A stretch of DNA of 64,000 nt from Entomomonas moraniae (GCF_003991975.1 NZ_CP029822.1:1178001-1242000), one strand, 5' to 3'. Shown: positions 1-10,061, counted from the first letter of the stretch. The notes: generated by a model from the letters alone, not told the origin. Translations and numbers: made by a program.

Positions 1-438
1 AAAAAATGATTGAACAACAAGTACCCGTGGATAACCTAATTTATTTAGGCTTTCTAAACATTGAGTTATAAAATCTGTTGCTGCACCTGCTACTGGACCA
101 ATCATTTCTACTAACTGCAAGCGTATAGGTTCAGTTATCAACCATCGCCTAAACTCATAAGCAAAGCCCTTACACCAATGCTGCCAAGTATCTGCAACAG
201 GCACGCGTAAATCCCACGTTATTTTTTCAACCATTAATGAGTGCAGTTCATCAATACTTTGAATATGGTAATACAATGTTGGTGATTTTACCCCTAAAGC
301 TGCCGCAACACTTGCCATACTTAGTTGTTGAGGCGGTAATTTCATTGCGGCCTCAATGATCTTTTCACGATTTATTCGTGTTGGTCTTCCCCTTGGTTGC
401 TGAGGTAGCTGTTGTCCTTTAGATTCGTATTTAGCCAT
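1..438 (-). CDS. TetR-family transcriptional regulator (3' end cut off by the window)
   Basis: Reverse-strand reading from the ATG at 438 is open for 146 codons to the window edge, so the C-terminus is missing. The N-terminus has a short basic tail (RGRPTRINREKI) followed by a TetR-type helix-turn-helix near residues 38-62, including MASVAAALGVKSPTLYYHI, a typical recognition helix. The ligand-binding part is only partly present and gives no clue to the inducer. The gene diverges from the RND transporter operon starting at 539, with about 100 bp between them. TetR proteins in this arrangement usually repress the adjacent exporter, so control of the RND operon is the likely role. The family is clear; the target and ligand are inferred. 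Confidence 0.85.
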   Translation of the reverse strand, partial: MAKYESKGQQLPQQPRGRPTRINREKIIEAAMKLPPQQLSMASVAAALGVKSPTLYYHIQSIDELHSLMVEKITWDLRVPVADTWQHWCKGFAYEFRRWLITEPIRLQLVEMIGPVAGAATDFITQCLESLNKLGYPRVLVVQSFF

Positions 439-465
439 TTTTCTATGATTTTTCTAATGTCACTC

Positions 466-486
466 TAATGATAATATTTCTCATTA
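466..486. promoter_or_regulatory. Inverted repeat between tetR and the RND operon, candidate operator
   Basis: TAATGA at 466-471 and TCATTA at 481-486 form perfect 6-bp arms around a 9-bp AT-rich centre. The repeat sits in the only intergenic space between the divergent TetR gene and the RND operon, where a TetR operator would be expected. Short arms in AT-rich DNA can arise by chance, so this is a candidate only. Confidence 0.35.
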
Positions 487-538
487 TTATCTACAACCTA
501 TTTTTCAATAAGAAATATTTATAGAAGGAACTACTATT

Positions 539-2890
539 TTGAAAGCTATTATTAATGCTATTCTTCGTTACCGAATTGTATGTTTAATTTTAGTAGCATT
601 AATAACGCTGTTAGCTTTCCCACAATTAGCTAATTTAGAAATAGACAATTCTAACGAAAGTTTCTTTCAACAGAATGATCAAACCAAAATTCGCCTAGAA
701 GAATTTAAACAAACCTTTGGTAATGATGATTTTATTTTTATTCTAATAGACACTCAGCAACCTATTACAACAAACCATTTAAAACTCATTGAACAATTAG
801 TATCTGAACTTAATCAAAAAGTCCCCTATTTAGATAAGATTACTTGGATTGGCAATGTAGAATCCATAACAGGCCAACAAGATACAATTAGTATCAAGCC
901 TCTTATTAATGATTTTAATTTACCTCCAGCACAGATGAATTTGTTAAGAAACAATATAATCAATGATCCAGCTTATCGTGATCGACTTATTGCCAAAGAA
1001 GGTAGTGCTGTAGGAATTCTATTAGAGTTTATAAATTATCCAGATGATAGTATTAACCCCCGTAAAGAAACACCTCCTATCGTTGAACAGATTGTAGCTA
1101 ACTATCCAGATCTAACCACCTATATTGTTGGTGCTCCTGTAATGAGCTATCAAATAGATGCAGATACTGCACAGGAAGGCCCCATCTGGTTACTTATTGC
1201 CTTAATAGCTATGGCTTGTGTACTAGCCTTTACCACTCGTAGTGTTATTGGTGTAGTTATCCCATTAATTACTGTATTTATTGCCATTATTTGGACAATG
1301 GCATTAGTAGCAGTATTTGGCTTTAAGCTTAATATGCTCATTATTATGTTACCTACCTTATTGCTTTGTGTAGGCATTGGCGACACTATGCATGTAATAG
1401 CCGAGTTTAGACATTTCTATCTACAAGGCACTACCCCACATGAAGCTATTCAAAAAACCTTAGCAATTATTTATAAACCACTTATTCTAACTACTGTTAC
1501 CACTGCAGTAGGCTATTTAGCTTTTGTGTTTACTGATTTAATTCCCCTTAAAGAATTAGGTTTTCAAGCAGCATTAGGTGCGTTTATTGCTTTACTAGTT
1601 ACTTTTATTTTTGCATTACCTTTGTTGTCTTTTACAAGACTAAAACCTTCCAATAAAACTATTGTTGTTGATGGTAAAACCAAACGTTCTAAAGATTTCT
1701 TTGATCGCTCGTTAATCTTTATGTGCAAAATGGTTTTACTCTACCCTAAATCAATCATCATTGGTTTCAGTGTAGCGCTTTTATTGGCAGTAGTTGGTGT
1801 AACACAATTAAAAATAGAAACAGCCTTTATTCATGACTTGCCAACCACAGACCCTTTACGCCAATCTTTTGAATTTGTTGATGAGCGTATGGGTGGCTCA
1901 ATGTCGATTGAGTTCATGTTTAAAACCCACAAGGAAGATGGTGTAAAAGAATTAGCTACTATCGCAGATATTGAAAAACTACAACATTATCTCAATAGTC
2001 ATCCAATGATTATGCAAACCTCGAGTTTTTTAGATCAACTTAAACAAATGAATCGAGCTGTTCATGAAAACCAACAAGATTTTTATAAACTACCCTTATC
2101 ACAAGCACAAGTAGCCGAGTATCTATTACTCTATGAATCAGGTGGTGGTAAATTATTAGATCAGTTTGTTAGTTTCTCTTTTGATACTGCACGTATCCAA
2201 GCACGAACAAAATCACTAAAACTAACTGATATTCAAAAATTAGAAAATGATGTTAATCATTTTGTAAAAGAGCAAATACCTAATAGAACGATTGAAGCAA
2301 CAGGCGGTTTAAGTATTCTTAGTGCTGTAGCAGATTATTTAGCATGGGGGCAATTACTTAGTTTTACTTATGCATTCATTGCCATTGCTATTGTTATGTC
2401 TCTTGCATTACGTTCTATAAAATTAGGTTTAATTGCGATGGTGCCTAATTTATTACCTATTTTATTTAGTCTCGGTCTGATGGGATTAACAGGGGCTAAA
2501 TTGAATATGATTATGGTAACACTTGCTCCTCTTATTCTAGGCGTTTCTATTGATGATACTATTCATTTCTTTAGTCGTTACCAATATTATTTCAAAAAAT
2601 ATGGCTGCTATAAAGAAGCCTATTTACATACGATTTCTAGCGTAGGGCGAGTGTTATTTTTCACTACGCTAGTAATAAGTGCTGGCTTTATTGGCTTTGC
2701 TTATACCAAATATGATGGCCCTTTTATATTTGCTCTTATATCTATCTTTGCTTATAGCACAGCATTACTTTCTGACTTTTTATTAACCCCTCTTTTATTT
2801 TCTATTTTTAAACCATTAGGCACTGAAACCCAAGATAACCAACTTTCAGATAAAGCTTCCTTAGAGCAGCTTGTTATTAATCATTCATAG
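539..2890 (+). CDS. RND superfamily (MMPL/HpnN-like) inner-membrane transporter
   Basis: The 783-residue protein has the duplicated architecture of MMPL-type RND exporters: an N-terminal membrane helix, a periplasmic loop, a block of about five helices (residues ~215-370), then the same pattern again (helix near 400, loop, helices ~605-765). Each half carries the conserved acidic motif in the membrane (GIGDTMHVIAEFRH and GVSIDDTIHFFSRY). The start is a TTG preceded by a good GAAGGAA ribosome-binding site at 524-530. It heads an operon with a LolA-like periplasmic protein (8 bp downstream) and an outer-membrane barrel. That trio recurs in gammaproteobacteria and suggests movement of a lipid or hydrophobic compound across the envelope. 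The substrate is unknown. A nearby TetR regulator probably controls it. Confidence 0.85.
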   Translation: MKAIINAILRYRIVCLILVALITLLAFPQLANLEIDNSNESFFQQNDQTKIRLEEFKQTFGNDDFIFILIDTQQPITTNHLKLIEQLVSELNQKVPYLDKITWIGNVESITGQQDTISIKPLINDFNLPPAQMNLLRNNIINDPAYRDRLIAKEGSAVGILLEFINYPDDSINPRKETPPIVEQIVANYPDLTTYIVGAPVMSYQIDADTAQEGPIWLLIALIAMACVLAFTTRSVIGVVIPLITVFIAIIWTMALVAVFGFKLNMLIIMLPTLLLCVGIGDTMHVIAEFRHFYLQGTTPHEAIQKTLAIIYKPLILTTVTTAVGYLAFVFTDLIPLKELGFQAALGAFIALLVTFIFALPLLSFTRLKPSNKTIVVDGKTKRSKDFFDRSLIFMCKMVLLYPKSIIIGFSVALLLAVVGVTQLKIETAFIHDLPTTDPLRQSFEFVDERMGGSMSIEFMFKTHKEDGVKELATIADIEKLQHYLNSHPMIMQTSSFLDQLKQMNRAVHENQQDFYKLPLSQAQVAEYLLLYESGGGKLLDQFVSFSFDTARIQARTKSLKLTDIQKLENDVNHFVKEQIPNRTIEATGGLSILSAVADYLAWGQLLSFTYAFIAIAIVMSLALRSIKLGLIAMVPNLLPILFSLGLMGLTGAKLNMIMVTLAPLILGVSIDDTIHFFSRYQYYFKKYGCYKEAYLHTISSVGRVLFFTTLVISAGFIGFAYTKYDGPFIFALISIFAYSTALLSDFLLTPLLFSIFKPLGTETQDNQLSDKASLEQLVINHS

Positions 2891-2898
2891 GAATAAAC

Positions 2899-3669
2899 AT
2901 GAAAAAATATTTAATTATCTTAATAGCTGTTTGTTTTTCTTTATCTTGCTATGCAAATGACTTAACAGGTCGAGATATTGCCGTATTGGTTGATAATGCT
3001 GATAGTTCAAAAGATACCCACCGTTATGCTGTGATGATGATCGAGCGTGGTAATCAAAAACTTATTCGTAAAATGGAAATGTGGGTTAAAAAATATGGTA
3101 AGGATCGCCATTCACTTAATAAGTTTATAGAACCTATTGATATTCAAGATACACAATTTTTATCTTGGTCTTATGATGATCCTAAAAAAGAAGATGACTT
3201 ATGGGTCTACTTCCCTTCAGAAAACATGGTAAGACGTATTAGTGGTGGTGGCAAAAAGAGTGCTTTTATGCGCAGTGATTTTGCCTTAGAAGATATGGAA
3301 TATCGCCATGTAGACAGTGACAATCATCAGTTTATCAAAATGGATACTATCAATAACAGACCCACTTATGTAATAGAATCCACCGCTATTCCAGAAAAGC
3401 AACACGAAACAAACTATAGCAAAAGACGTATTTGGGTAGATAAAGAATATAATCTACCTGTAAAAATAGAATATATAGACCATAACAATAGACTCACTAA
3501 AACTCTACAACAAGGTGACTTCAAACAAATAGACAATATTTGGACACCGACCAAATTAGTGATGCAAAACAGCTTACGTAATACTCGAACACTCATGCAG
3601 TATTCAGATACACAATATAATACAAATATTGCTGATAATATTTTTGATCAAAATAAGTTAAAACGATAA
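2899..3669 (+). CDS. LolA-like outer-membrane lipoprotein-sorting family protein
   Basis: The 256-residue protein begins with a clear Sec signal peptide (MKKYLIILIAVCFSLSCYA, cleavage near residue 19-20). The mature part matches the family annotated as outer membrane lipoprotein-sorting protein: an early region with WSYDDPKKEDDLWVYFPSE, a basic GGGKKSAFMRSDF stretch and a C-terminal half-barrel (RRIWVDKEYNLPVKIEY, then LMQYSDTQYNTNI). Such proteins have an unclosed beta-barrel that binds lipid acyl chains, as in LolA and LolB. It lies 8 bp after the RND gene and 10 bp before a barrel protein, so it may hand a lipid-like substrate between membranes. It is not the housekeeping LolA, which has a different context. 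Confidence 0.75.
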   Translation: MKKYLIILIAVCFSLSCYANDLTGRDIAVLVDNADSSKDTHRYAVMMIERGNQKLIRKMEMWVKKYGKDRHSLNKFIEPIDIQDTQFLSWSYDDPKKEDDLWVYFPSENMVRRISGGGKKSAFMRSDFALEDMEYRHVDSDNHQFIKMDTINNRPTYVIESTAIPEKQHETNYSKRRIWVDKEYNLPVKIEYIDHNNRLTKTLQQGDFKQIDNIWTPTKLVMQNSLRNTRTLMQYSDTQYNTNIADNIFDQNKLKR

Positions 3670-3679
3670 AGGAATAGTA

Positions 3680-4942
3680 ATGGTGCTTTGCAAACTGTTT
3701 CCTTTATACAGCTTTTTATTATCGATATGCTGTTTCACTGCTTATGCAGATGATACCTTTAATTTTAACTTAAATGAGCAAACAGAATTCAAAAAAAATT
3801 GGCGTTTTTCTAATACCTTAGAAAGTCGTAATAGAAAATTTACTCATCAACAACGTTGGCTTTCTACAAGACAACGCTTGAATAGTAGTTTATTGTATGA
3901 ACAAGAAGCATGGAAAGCCTATATCAATACCTATCTTGATTATGACCCTAGTACCTATCGTTATCAACCAACCACACAAGCTGATTTAAATGAAGCTTAT
4001 GTAGTTTTTCATGGTTCAGCTGTTGATTTACCTGCTACTCAATTAACTATTGGGAAGCAAAGAATCACTTGGGGTACAACAGATGGGCGCAGTACTATCG
4101 ATTTACTAAATGCGACCTATTTAAGAGATCCCATTGCTAATGGTAGAACCATTCAAAAACGTCCTTCCTGGTTAATGCGCTTAGAACAACAGTTCTCATT
4201 TGGTGCAGTTGACTTAGTAGTTATGCCCTTTGGCCGTGAACGTAAACTACCCAAATATGGTAGCCCTTGGGAACCAGATTCTTTTCATCAACTAAGAGAA
4301 TATGAAAAACTAGGTTTGATTCAACTAAGTAAGAAATATAATCCCCATAAACCAGAATTAGGTCTTAGATTTACCCAATATAACCAAGGTTATGATTGGG
4401 GTTTTGCTTACTTTGAAGGCTATTCTGATTTACCTGCAGCTAAGGTAAAAGCTAACAACCATATTTTATTAGAACCAACTAAGCAACGCACATGGAATAT
4501 TAATGCAGCCGTAAGTCAAAATAGTAATACTTATCGTATTGAAGCCGCTTATACAGATCAACTACCTGTTTATAACAAACAAGGTTCACTCTATTTTTCT
4601 GAACTACAACAGATTATTTTAGGTTGGGATAGAAACTTTAATGATAATTTATACGCCAATATTCAATTATTTTGGGATCACTATCCTAATTACAAAGATA
4701 ACTATGGCGCTACATTTGCTATTAACAAACCCTTTTTTAATGACACATTAACATTAGGTGTTAGTGGTTTTTATGGCTATAACAATGAACACTCTATAGA
4801 AAGTTATGCGGAATACGCTTATAACGACCACTGGACTTTTATCGCTCGCTTATATGTACTAGGTGGCGGTTACTCACAAAGCCTATTCCGTTCCTATGCT
4901 AACAATGATTTTATTGAATTAGGTTTTAGATACTTCTTTTAA
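3680..4942 (+). CDS. Predicted outer-membrane beta-barrel protein (DUF1302/alginate-export-like)
   Basis: The 420-residue protein has an N-terminal signal peptide ending near CCFTAYA (residue ~23). It then shows alternating amphipathic strands rich in Tyr, Trp and Asn, and ends in a strand finishing with FRYFF, the aromatic C-terminus expected for a Bam-assembled barrel. The LTIGKQRITWGTTDGRSTIDLLNATYLRD segment is characteristic of DUF1302-like porins found beside RND/LolA-like pairs. It is the last gene of the operon starting at 539 and could be its outer-membrane exit or a partner barrel. Its stop codon overlaps the 3' end of the convergent gene at 4939. Family placement is moderately sure; function is not known. 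Confidence 0.65.
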   Translation: MVLCKLFPLYSFLLSICCFTAYADDTFNFNLNEQTEFKKNWRFSNTLESRNRKFTHQQRWLSTRQRLNSSLLYEQEAWKAYINTYLDYDPSTYRYQPTTQADLNEAYVVFHGSAVDLPATQLTIGKQRITWGTTDGRSTIDLLNATYLRDPIANGRTIQKRPSWLMRLEQQFSFGAVDLVVMPFGRERKLPKYGSPWEPDSFHQLREYEKLGLIQLSKKYNPHKPELGLRFTQYNQGYDWGFAYFEGYSDLPAAKVKANNHILLEPTKQRTWNINAAVSQNSNTYRIEAAYTDQLPVYNKQGSLYFSELQQIILGWDRNFNDNLYANIQLFWDHYPNYKDNYGATFAINKPFFNDTLTLGVSGFYGYNNEHSIESYAEYAYNDHWTFIARLYVLGGGYSQSLFRSYANNDFIELGFRYFF

Positions 4943-6324
4943 GCAACTGAACTTATCGTTTCCTTATCAGGTAATTCTTGTTGTAATTGTTCAATTATTA
5001 AACCCAAAGCATCAGCCACATCAATACTAGGTTGATCTGAACCAATTAACGGATAAAAGGTTAGATATAAGCGATTAGTGTTTGATAAAGAAGTACAAGC
5101 AATTATCTTATTATTCATCATAGCGCCCATTAAATCAAGCGGCTCAGAATTAATAGAAGCAATCACTTCAATAAACGTAGTGCCTATTAATGTATTTACC
5201 TTTTTAAATAAACGTCTGTTATTAAATGAGGTATGAGTGAAAGAAATAGGATCATCTTTTTTACCTACTAACTTTTTTGCAATGGCAAATTCTAAAAAGT
5301 TATACTGACTGACATCTAATTTATTTTCCCGAAACTCCTTTACCCATGCATCTATGTTTTGCGCAATATCTATTAATGATTGATTAGCATTCATTGTTAC
5401 TGGCACATAAGCTATATAGTTACCTAAATACTGATTACGCATTTTTGGTGTTAAAATATCTGATAACATGCGATAACTTATCATCTCAGCATTAGCTAAT
5501 TGTTTTTTATGCACATTAAGCCAATAGAAAGTTTTTACTAATAACGCACTAATAAGGCTATTAGTATTCACTTGAGGATAATGTTTTTTATAATAACTCA
5601 TTAAGGGGTTTACATCATAATAGCGCATTATAGGGTGACGCAATTTCTGTTGATATTCAGCTAAGTTCTGCTTAATTTGCTCATATGTAATCGAATAATT
5701 GCCTGTATCTTTTATTTTATAAGTAATAATTTTAAATAGATTAGCCATATGTTTATACCATGGCATTTTTATTAAACAATCTGCCTGAGCAAAACTATAA
5801 ACATTTTTACTGGATAAAGTAGTTAAGCTATTTAGCTTAGTAACTATTTTTTGCTGTGCTTGTAAATTATCTTCAATTAAGGCGTTATAGTAATCTATTA
5901 ACCAATTTATAATCAGCTCTGCTGCCCTTGCATCACAATAAGTATGATTAACCGTTTGAGCAAGAATATAATTTTTTTCATCCCCATTATTATCACTTTC
6001 TAATAAAGTAAAAAACATTGGAAACTCATCAAACTCTTTATAAGTATTAAAGATATTTGCAGAAAACTCCACAAAACCTTGTTCTAAATCTGCACATTGC
6101 ATACTAACTAATGGGGGTATTTTTATGGATGTCTTTTGCCATAATGATTCACCATTATTAGCCACTATCATTTTATATTGAAACTTATTTATTGCACCCA
6201 GTATTGCTATACTACTTTGTTGTAATTTTTCTTTATCAATGAATCCTTTAAAACGATAACCTTTAGAAAATAAAATACCACAATGGTGCATCATTGCTTC
6301 TAAATAAATCTTCCCTATAGCCAT
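4939..6324 (-). CDS. Stand-alone condensation/acyltransferase-like protein (HxxxD motif)
   Basis: The 461-residue protein has the pattern of chloramphenicol-acetyltransferase-fold enzymes (NRPS condensation domains, PapA/BAHD acyltransferases). The catalytic-type motif is H127-TYC-D131, within QTVNHTYCDARAAELIINW. No carrier, adenylation or signal sequence is present. It is the last gene of a minus-strand operon, 9 bp after the ABC transporter gene ending at 6334, opposite the siderophore NRPS operon. It may acylate or condense something onto the siderophore or an intermediate, but no homologue in pyochelin or yersiniabactin clusters comes to mind. Gene context and motif are seen directly; the acceptor and donor are unknown. 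Confidence 0.55.
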   Translation of the reverse strand: MAIGKIYLEAMMHHCGILFSKGYRFKGFIDKEKLQQSSIAILGAINKFQYKMIVANNGESLWQKTSIKIPPLVSMQCADLEQGFVEFSANIFNTYKEFDEFPMFFTLLESDNNGDEKNYILAQTVNHTYCDARAAELIINWLIDYYNALIEDNLQAQQKIVTKLNSLTTLSSKNVYSFAQADCLIKMPWYKHMANLFKIITYKIKDTGNYSITYEQIKQNLAEYQQKLRHPIMRYYDVNPLMSYYKKHYPQVNTNSLISALLVKTFYWLNVHKKQLANAEMISYRMLSDILTPKMRNQYLGNYIAYVPVTMNANQSLIDIAQNIDAWVKEFRENKLDVSQYNFLEFAIAKKLVGKKDDPISFTHTSFNNRRLFKKVNTLIGTTFIEVIASINSEPLDLMGAMMNNKIIACTSLSNTNRLYLTFYPLIGSDQPSIDVADALGLIIEQLQQELPDKETISSVA

Positions 6325-6333
6325 AGTTACTCC

Positions 6334-8100
6334 CTAATTTTCTTCTGCTATTAAATGCTCAATACTCTGTGCTTGCCATAATTGTTGATATAACTTGTTA
6401 TGTTTTAATAAATCATTATGTTTACCACAACCAACTATTTTCCCCTGATCCAATACAATAATTTGCTCAGCATAACGGATGGTATTTAAGCGGTGAGCAA
6501 TCATTACTACAGTTCGCCCTTGAGCTAATTTGGAAAGTGCTTGCTGAATTTCATATTGAGCAATTGGATCTACTGAGGCGGTGGCTTCATCGAGCAATAA
6601 AATAGGTGCATCTTTTAACAAAGCACGAGCTATTGAAATACGTTGCCTTTCACCACCTGATAGCCCACTACCTGTCTCACCAATAACTGTTTGATAACCA
6701 TGCTCAAGATTATTTATAAAATTATCACAATAGGCAACTTTACAGGCTTCTTCTATTTGCTGCTGGGAAGCATTAGGACTACCAATAGCAACATTATCTA
6801 CGATACTGCCTTGATGTAATAATACTTGTTGAAAAACCATACTAAGATATTGATAAAGTCCTTCTGTACCAATCTCATCAATAGCTATACCACCTATTTT
6901 AATTGTACCTTGTTGTGGCTCATAAAAACGTGCTAACAAGTTTAATAAAGTAGTTTTTCCAGAGCCTGATGGACCAACAATAGCTGTTAAGGTACCTTGC
7001 GGTACGGTAAAACTAATATCTTGTAAAATTGGTTTTACTTCATAACTAAAACTGACATTTTCTAATGCTATAGTAAAGTTACTAATCTTTTTAGGTTGTT
7101 GTGGCTCTTTTAATAATGGTGTATCTAATAGCTGTTGCAGAAGAGTTTCACTCTCAATCGCATAACGAAAAATAGTAATACTTTCAGGTAAAGTTAATAA
7201 AGGTTGTAATAGCTTATGTCCAATTAAAATAAATAATAACCAATCCAGAGGTGTCACTTGTTTAGCTGTAATTAAATAAGCCATCATTACTAACAGGGCT
7301 ACTAAACCAAATTCAACCAGTAGCCTAAATAACATTACAGCACCGCCACCAAAGGCTTCTACCTGCAAATTATTATCCTTTAATTTAATAAATTGCAGAT
7401 TAAGTTTATTAAGCCATAGTTCTGATTTATTGAATAAACGTAATGTTCTAATACCCATTATAAACTCAACTAATAAACCAGAAATCTGAGCAAATAATTG
7501 CTGTTTTTGTTTACTCTGTAATAAAAAATATTTTTTAACTTTTTCTAAAATGACTACTGCTATAGGCAAAGGGATAATCAATGCTAATGCAAGTTGCCAG
7601 TTATAGCAGACCAAGACAAGAAATATCACTAAACTAGCACAGCTAGCCGATAAAATATCTGCTACTGAATGAGTAAAAATACCTTCTAATTTTTTAACAT
7701 CACTAGTAACTACTTCAGTTAATTCGCCTACCCGTTGGTTTTGTATTTCACCTAGCGGCATAGCATGTATTTGATCGATTATTCTTTCTCTGTAGCCTGC
7801 TATAATATGATAGCTACCCACAAAAGATTTTAAATAGCCATAATAACTACAAATTAATTGTAGTATCAAAACTACCACCAAACTAATTATTACAACTACT
7901 AAGCTAATAATCAGTTGTTGCTGATTAAGAGTATTTATTTGCTTATAAATATAGCTAAACCATAGATAGGCAATAAAGAAAGGTAGTAAATCAAAAATAC
8001 GTTCTGCTATACGCAGTAATACCCCTTGATAAAACATTTGTGGCTTTCTACCACTGTAATGAATAACTCGTTGTAACGGGGCAAACCATTTTATTAACAT
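6334..8100 (-). CDS. Fused ABC transporter (permease-ATPase), YbtQ/PchI-like
   Basis: The 588-residue half-transporter has an N-terminal six-helix permease domain (~residues 20-310) and a C-terminal ATPase. The ATPase has Walker A (GPSGSGKTT), the signature LSGGERQR and Walker B (ILLLDEATA) followed by the H-loop (IAHRLNT). Its ATG overlaps the stop of the upstream ABC gene by one base (TAATG), so the two are translationally coupled and probably form a heterodimer. Such pairs (YbtP/YbtQ, PchH/PchI) are encoded with yersiniabactin and pyochelin clusters and move the ferric siderophore or its iron across the inner membrane. Direction of transport is inferred from those relatives. The intergenic region upstream of the operon carries a Fur-like site. 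Confidence 0.85.
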   Translation of the reverse strand: MLIKWFAPLQRVIHYSGRKPQMFYQGVLLRIAERIFDLLPFFIAYLWFSYIYKQINTLNQQQLIISLVVVIISLVVVLILQLICSYYGYLKSFVGSYHIIAGYRERIIDQIHAMPLGEIQNQRVGELTEVVTSDVKKLEGIFTHSVADILSASCASLVIFLVLVCYNWQLALALIIPLPIAVVILEKVKKYFLLQSKQKQQLFAQISGLLVEFIMGIRTLRLFNKSELWLNKLNLQFIKLKDNNLQVEAFGGGAVMLFRLLVEFGLVALLVMMAYLITAKQVTPLDWLLFILIGHKLLQPLLTLPESITIFRYAIESETLLQQLLDTPLLKEPQQPKKISNFTIALENVSFSYEVKPILQDISFTVPQGTLTAIVGPSGSGKTTLLNLLARFYEPQQGTIKIGGIAIDEIGTEGLYQYLSMVFQQVLLHQGSIVDNVAIGSPNASQQQIEEACKVAYCDNFINNLEHGYQTVIGETGSGLSGGERQRISIARALLKDAPILLLDEATASVDPIAQYEIQQALSKLAQGRTVVMIAHRLNTIRYAEQIIVLDQGKIVGCGKHNDLLKHNKLYQQLWQAQSIEHLIAEEN

Positions 8101-9869
8101 TATTGCTTACCCTCTTGGCTAACAATGCTCCAATCCATTACAGTTTGCTGTTGTTGCCACATGGTTTGATAAAAAGAATTACGTGCGAGTAATTGTTGAT
8201 GTTGTCCAACTTCCTGCACACTGCCCTTATCCATAATAATAATTTGCTCAGCAGATTCTGCCCCATAACTATTATGAGCAATAATTAAAATCGTTTTATG
8301 AGGATAGTAAGTGCGTAATGCCTGATAAAAATTCTTTTGGGTAATATTATCAGCAAAGGCAGTAGCTTCATCTAAAATTAAAATCTGAGTATCCATCAGT
8401 AAAGCTCTCGCTATAGCTAAACGTTGCCGCTCACCTCCTGATAGCTTTAAACCTTGTTCATTTACCATAGTTTGATAACCATCTGGTAAACTGTTAATTA
8501 ATGACTCAGCTTGGGCAACTTTGATAGCTGTCTCTAACTGTTGCTCACTAATATCTTTATTGGCAAAACATAGGTTATCTAAAATTGTTCCTTGAAAAAG
8601 AAAAGGTTCTTGAGTCACTAGCCCTATAAGCTCTGACCTTTGCTGATCAGACAACTGTTGTAGTGATACATCAGCTACCATTACTTGCCCTTTATTAGGT
8701 ATTAACAAACCTGCCATTAATTGAGCAATAGTGGATTTCCCTGAACCAGAACTACCCACTAACACAGTAACTGTAGCAGGCTTTAAAACTATACTCACAT
8801 CAGTAATTACTTGCTGTTGTTGATAGCTAAAACTTACATTAGATAACTGTAAGCTAATAGGTTCTACTAGAGTTAGGGTAGTGTTATTATTAGTCGTTTT
8901 TAAAGCCAAAATAGGCATTAAACGCCTTAAACCAGCTAATACTTCTGTTAACTCTGAGCTAAGCAGGTTAACTTTCATTAATGGTCTTAAAATACCTGCT
9001 CCTAACATGATAGCTAGGGCAATTGCTGATATCTTAACTTCTCCATAAATAAATAAAACAATACCAACAGGTAGAATAAATAACACATTAGCACTTAACA
9101 AAGAGGTAAATACTGACCAACCACCAATTACTTTATGGGTGATAACTTGAATGGTTTGATAATAGTTAGCTAACCGACTACGCATCTGCTCAAAGTGCTT
9201 AACATTTAAATTGAACACTTTCATCACCGCAATATTACGCACATATTCAACAGTAGCACTATCTAACTCGGCAGCCATTCCCATATAGCTGTCATAATCC
9301 TTACTCATACCACGCATTGTCCAATTTGAAATCAACATAACAACAGGAGCAATAATTAACGCGGCTAAGCCTAACCGCCAATCAAAATAGAATAAGAAAA
9401 GACTGCTTACTAAAGGACAGACTATAGCTGCCAAACCTTCTACCGTATGGTGAGCAACAAAGGTTTCTATTCGTTCTACATCTTGAATAACCGTTTGTCG
9501 TAACTTACCTGATGGATTCTGCTGTAACCAAGGTAATGAAGCATAAGCTAGCTTATCCACCAACTTATAACGTAACTCAGTTAGGATTGAATAAGCTGCC
9601 TGATGGCTAAGGTAATAGGCAATACAATAAAAAATATAGCGCAGTAAAATCACCCCTGCCATAGCTACTGCTAATTTAATTAAATAATAAGCAGTTAATG
9701 GTTGATAATTTATGACTGCACTAAATACCTTATACAAAATTAAAAAAGGTAATAGCTCTGCAATTGCTGCCAAAATAGTTAAAACAACTGTCCACAGTAA
9801 ATATCTCTGTTGTGATTTTAATAGCGTAATAGCTAATTGTTTATCTTGCGATAAACGAGAAATTATCAT
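8100..9869 (-). CDS. Fused ABC transporter (permease-ATPase), YbtP/PchH-like
   Basis: The protein is 589 residues from the ATG at 9869. A longer reading from a TTG at 9881 would abut the AAGG ribosome-binding sequence directly, so the ATG is preferred. It contains a six-helix permease domain followed by an ATPase with Walker A (GSSGSGKST), signature LSGGERQR, Walker B (ILILDEATA) and H-loop (IAHNS). It is the first gene of the minus-strand operon and partners the ABC protein encoded at 6334-8100. Its position directly opposite the salicylate and NRPS genes, sharing one 345-bp control region, supports a role in siderophore handling like YbtP/YbtQ in Yersinia. Specific substrate is inferred from context. 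Confidence 0.85.
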   Translation of the reverse strand: MIISRLSQDKQLAITLLKSQQRYLLWTVVLTILAAIAELLPFLILYKVFSAVINYQPLTAYYLIKLAVAMAGVILLRYIFYCIAYYLSHQAAYSILTELRYKLVDKLAYASLPWLQQNPSGKLRQTVIQDVERIETFVAHHTVEGLAAIVCPLVSSLFLFYFDWRLGLAALIIAPVVMLISNWTMRGMSKDYDSYMGMAAELDSATVEYVRNIAVMKVFNLNVKHFEQMRSRLANYYQTIQVITHKVIGGWSVFTSLLSANVLFILPVGIVLFIYGEVKISAIALAIMLGAGILRPLMKVNLLSSELTEVLAGLRRLMPILALKTTNNNTTLTLVEPISLQLSNVSFSYQQQQVITDVSIVLKPATVTVLVGSSGSGKSTIAQLMAGLLIPNKGQVMVADVSLQQLSDQQRSELIGLVTQEPFLFQGTILDNLCFANKDISEQQLETAIKVAQAESLINSLPDGYQTMVNEQGLKLSGGERQRLAIARALLMDTQILILDEATAFADNITQKNFYQALRTYYPHKTILIIAHNSYGAESAEQIIIMDKGSVQEVGQHQQLLARNSFYQTMWQQQQTVMDWSIVSQEGKQ

Positions 9870-10061
9870 GATAAATAACAACCTTAGTCATACAAAAATA
9901 AGCTAAAAAATAGCCCTTTACAGATAACCATTACTACCCTAAAAAGATTAATTAATAGCCAAATCAGAATAATTCCTATTTATAAAAATAATCTCGCAAT
10001 ATTTATTGTTAAAAAATAATTACTTAAAAATATAAAAGATATATTTCTTAAAAAAATAGAT

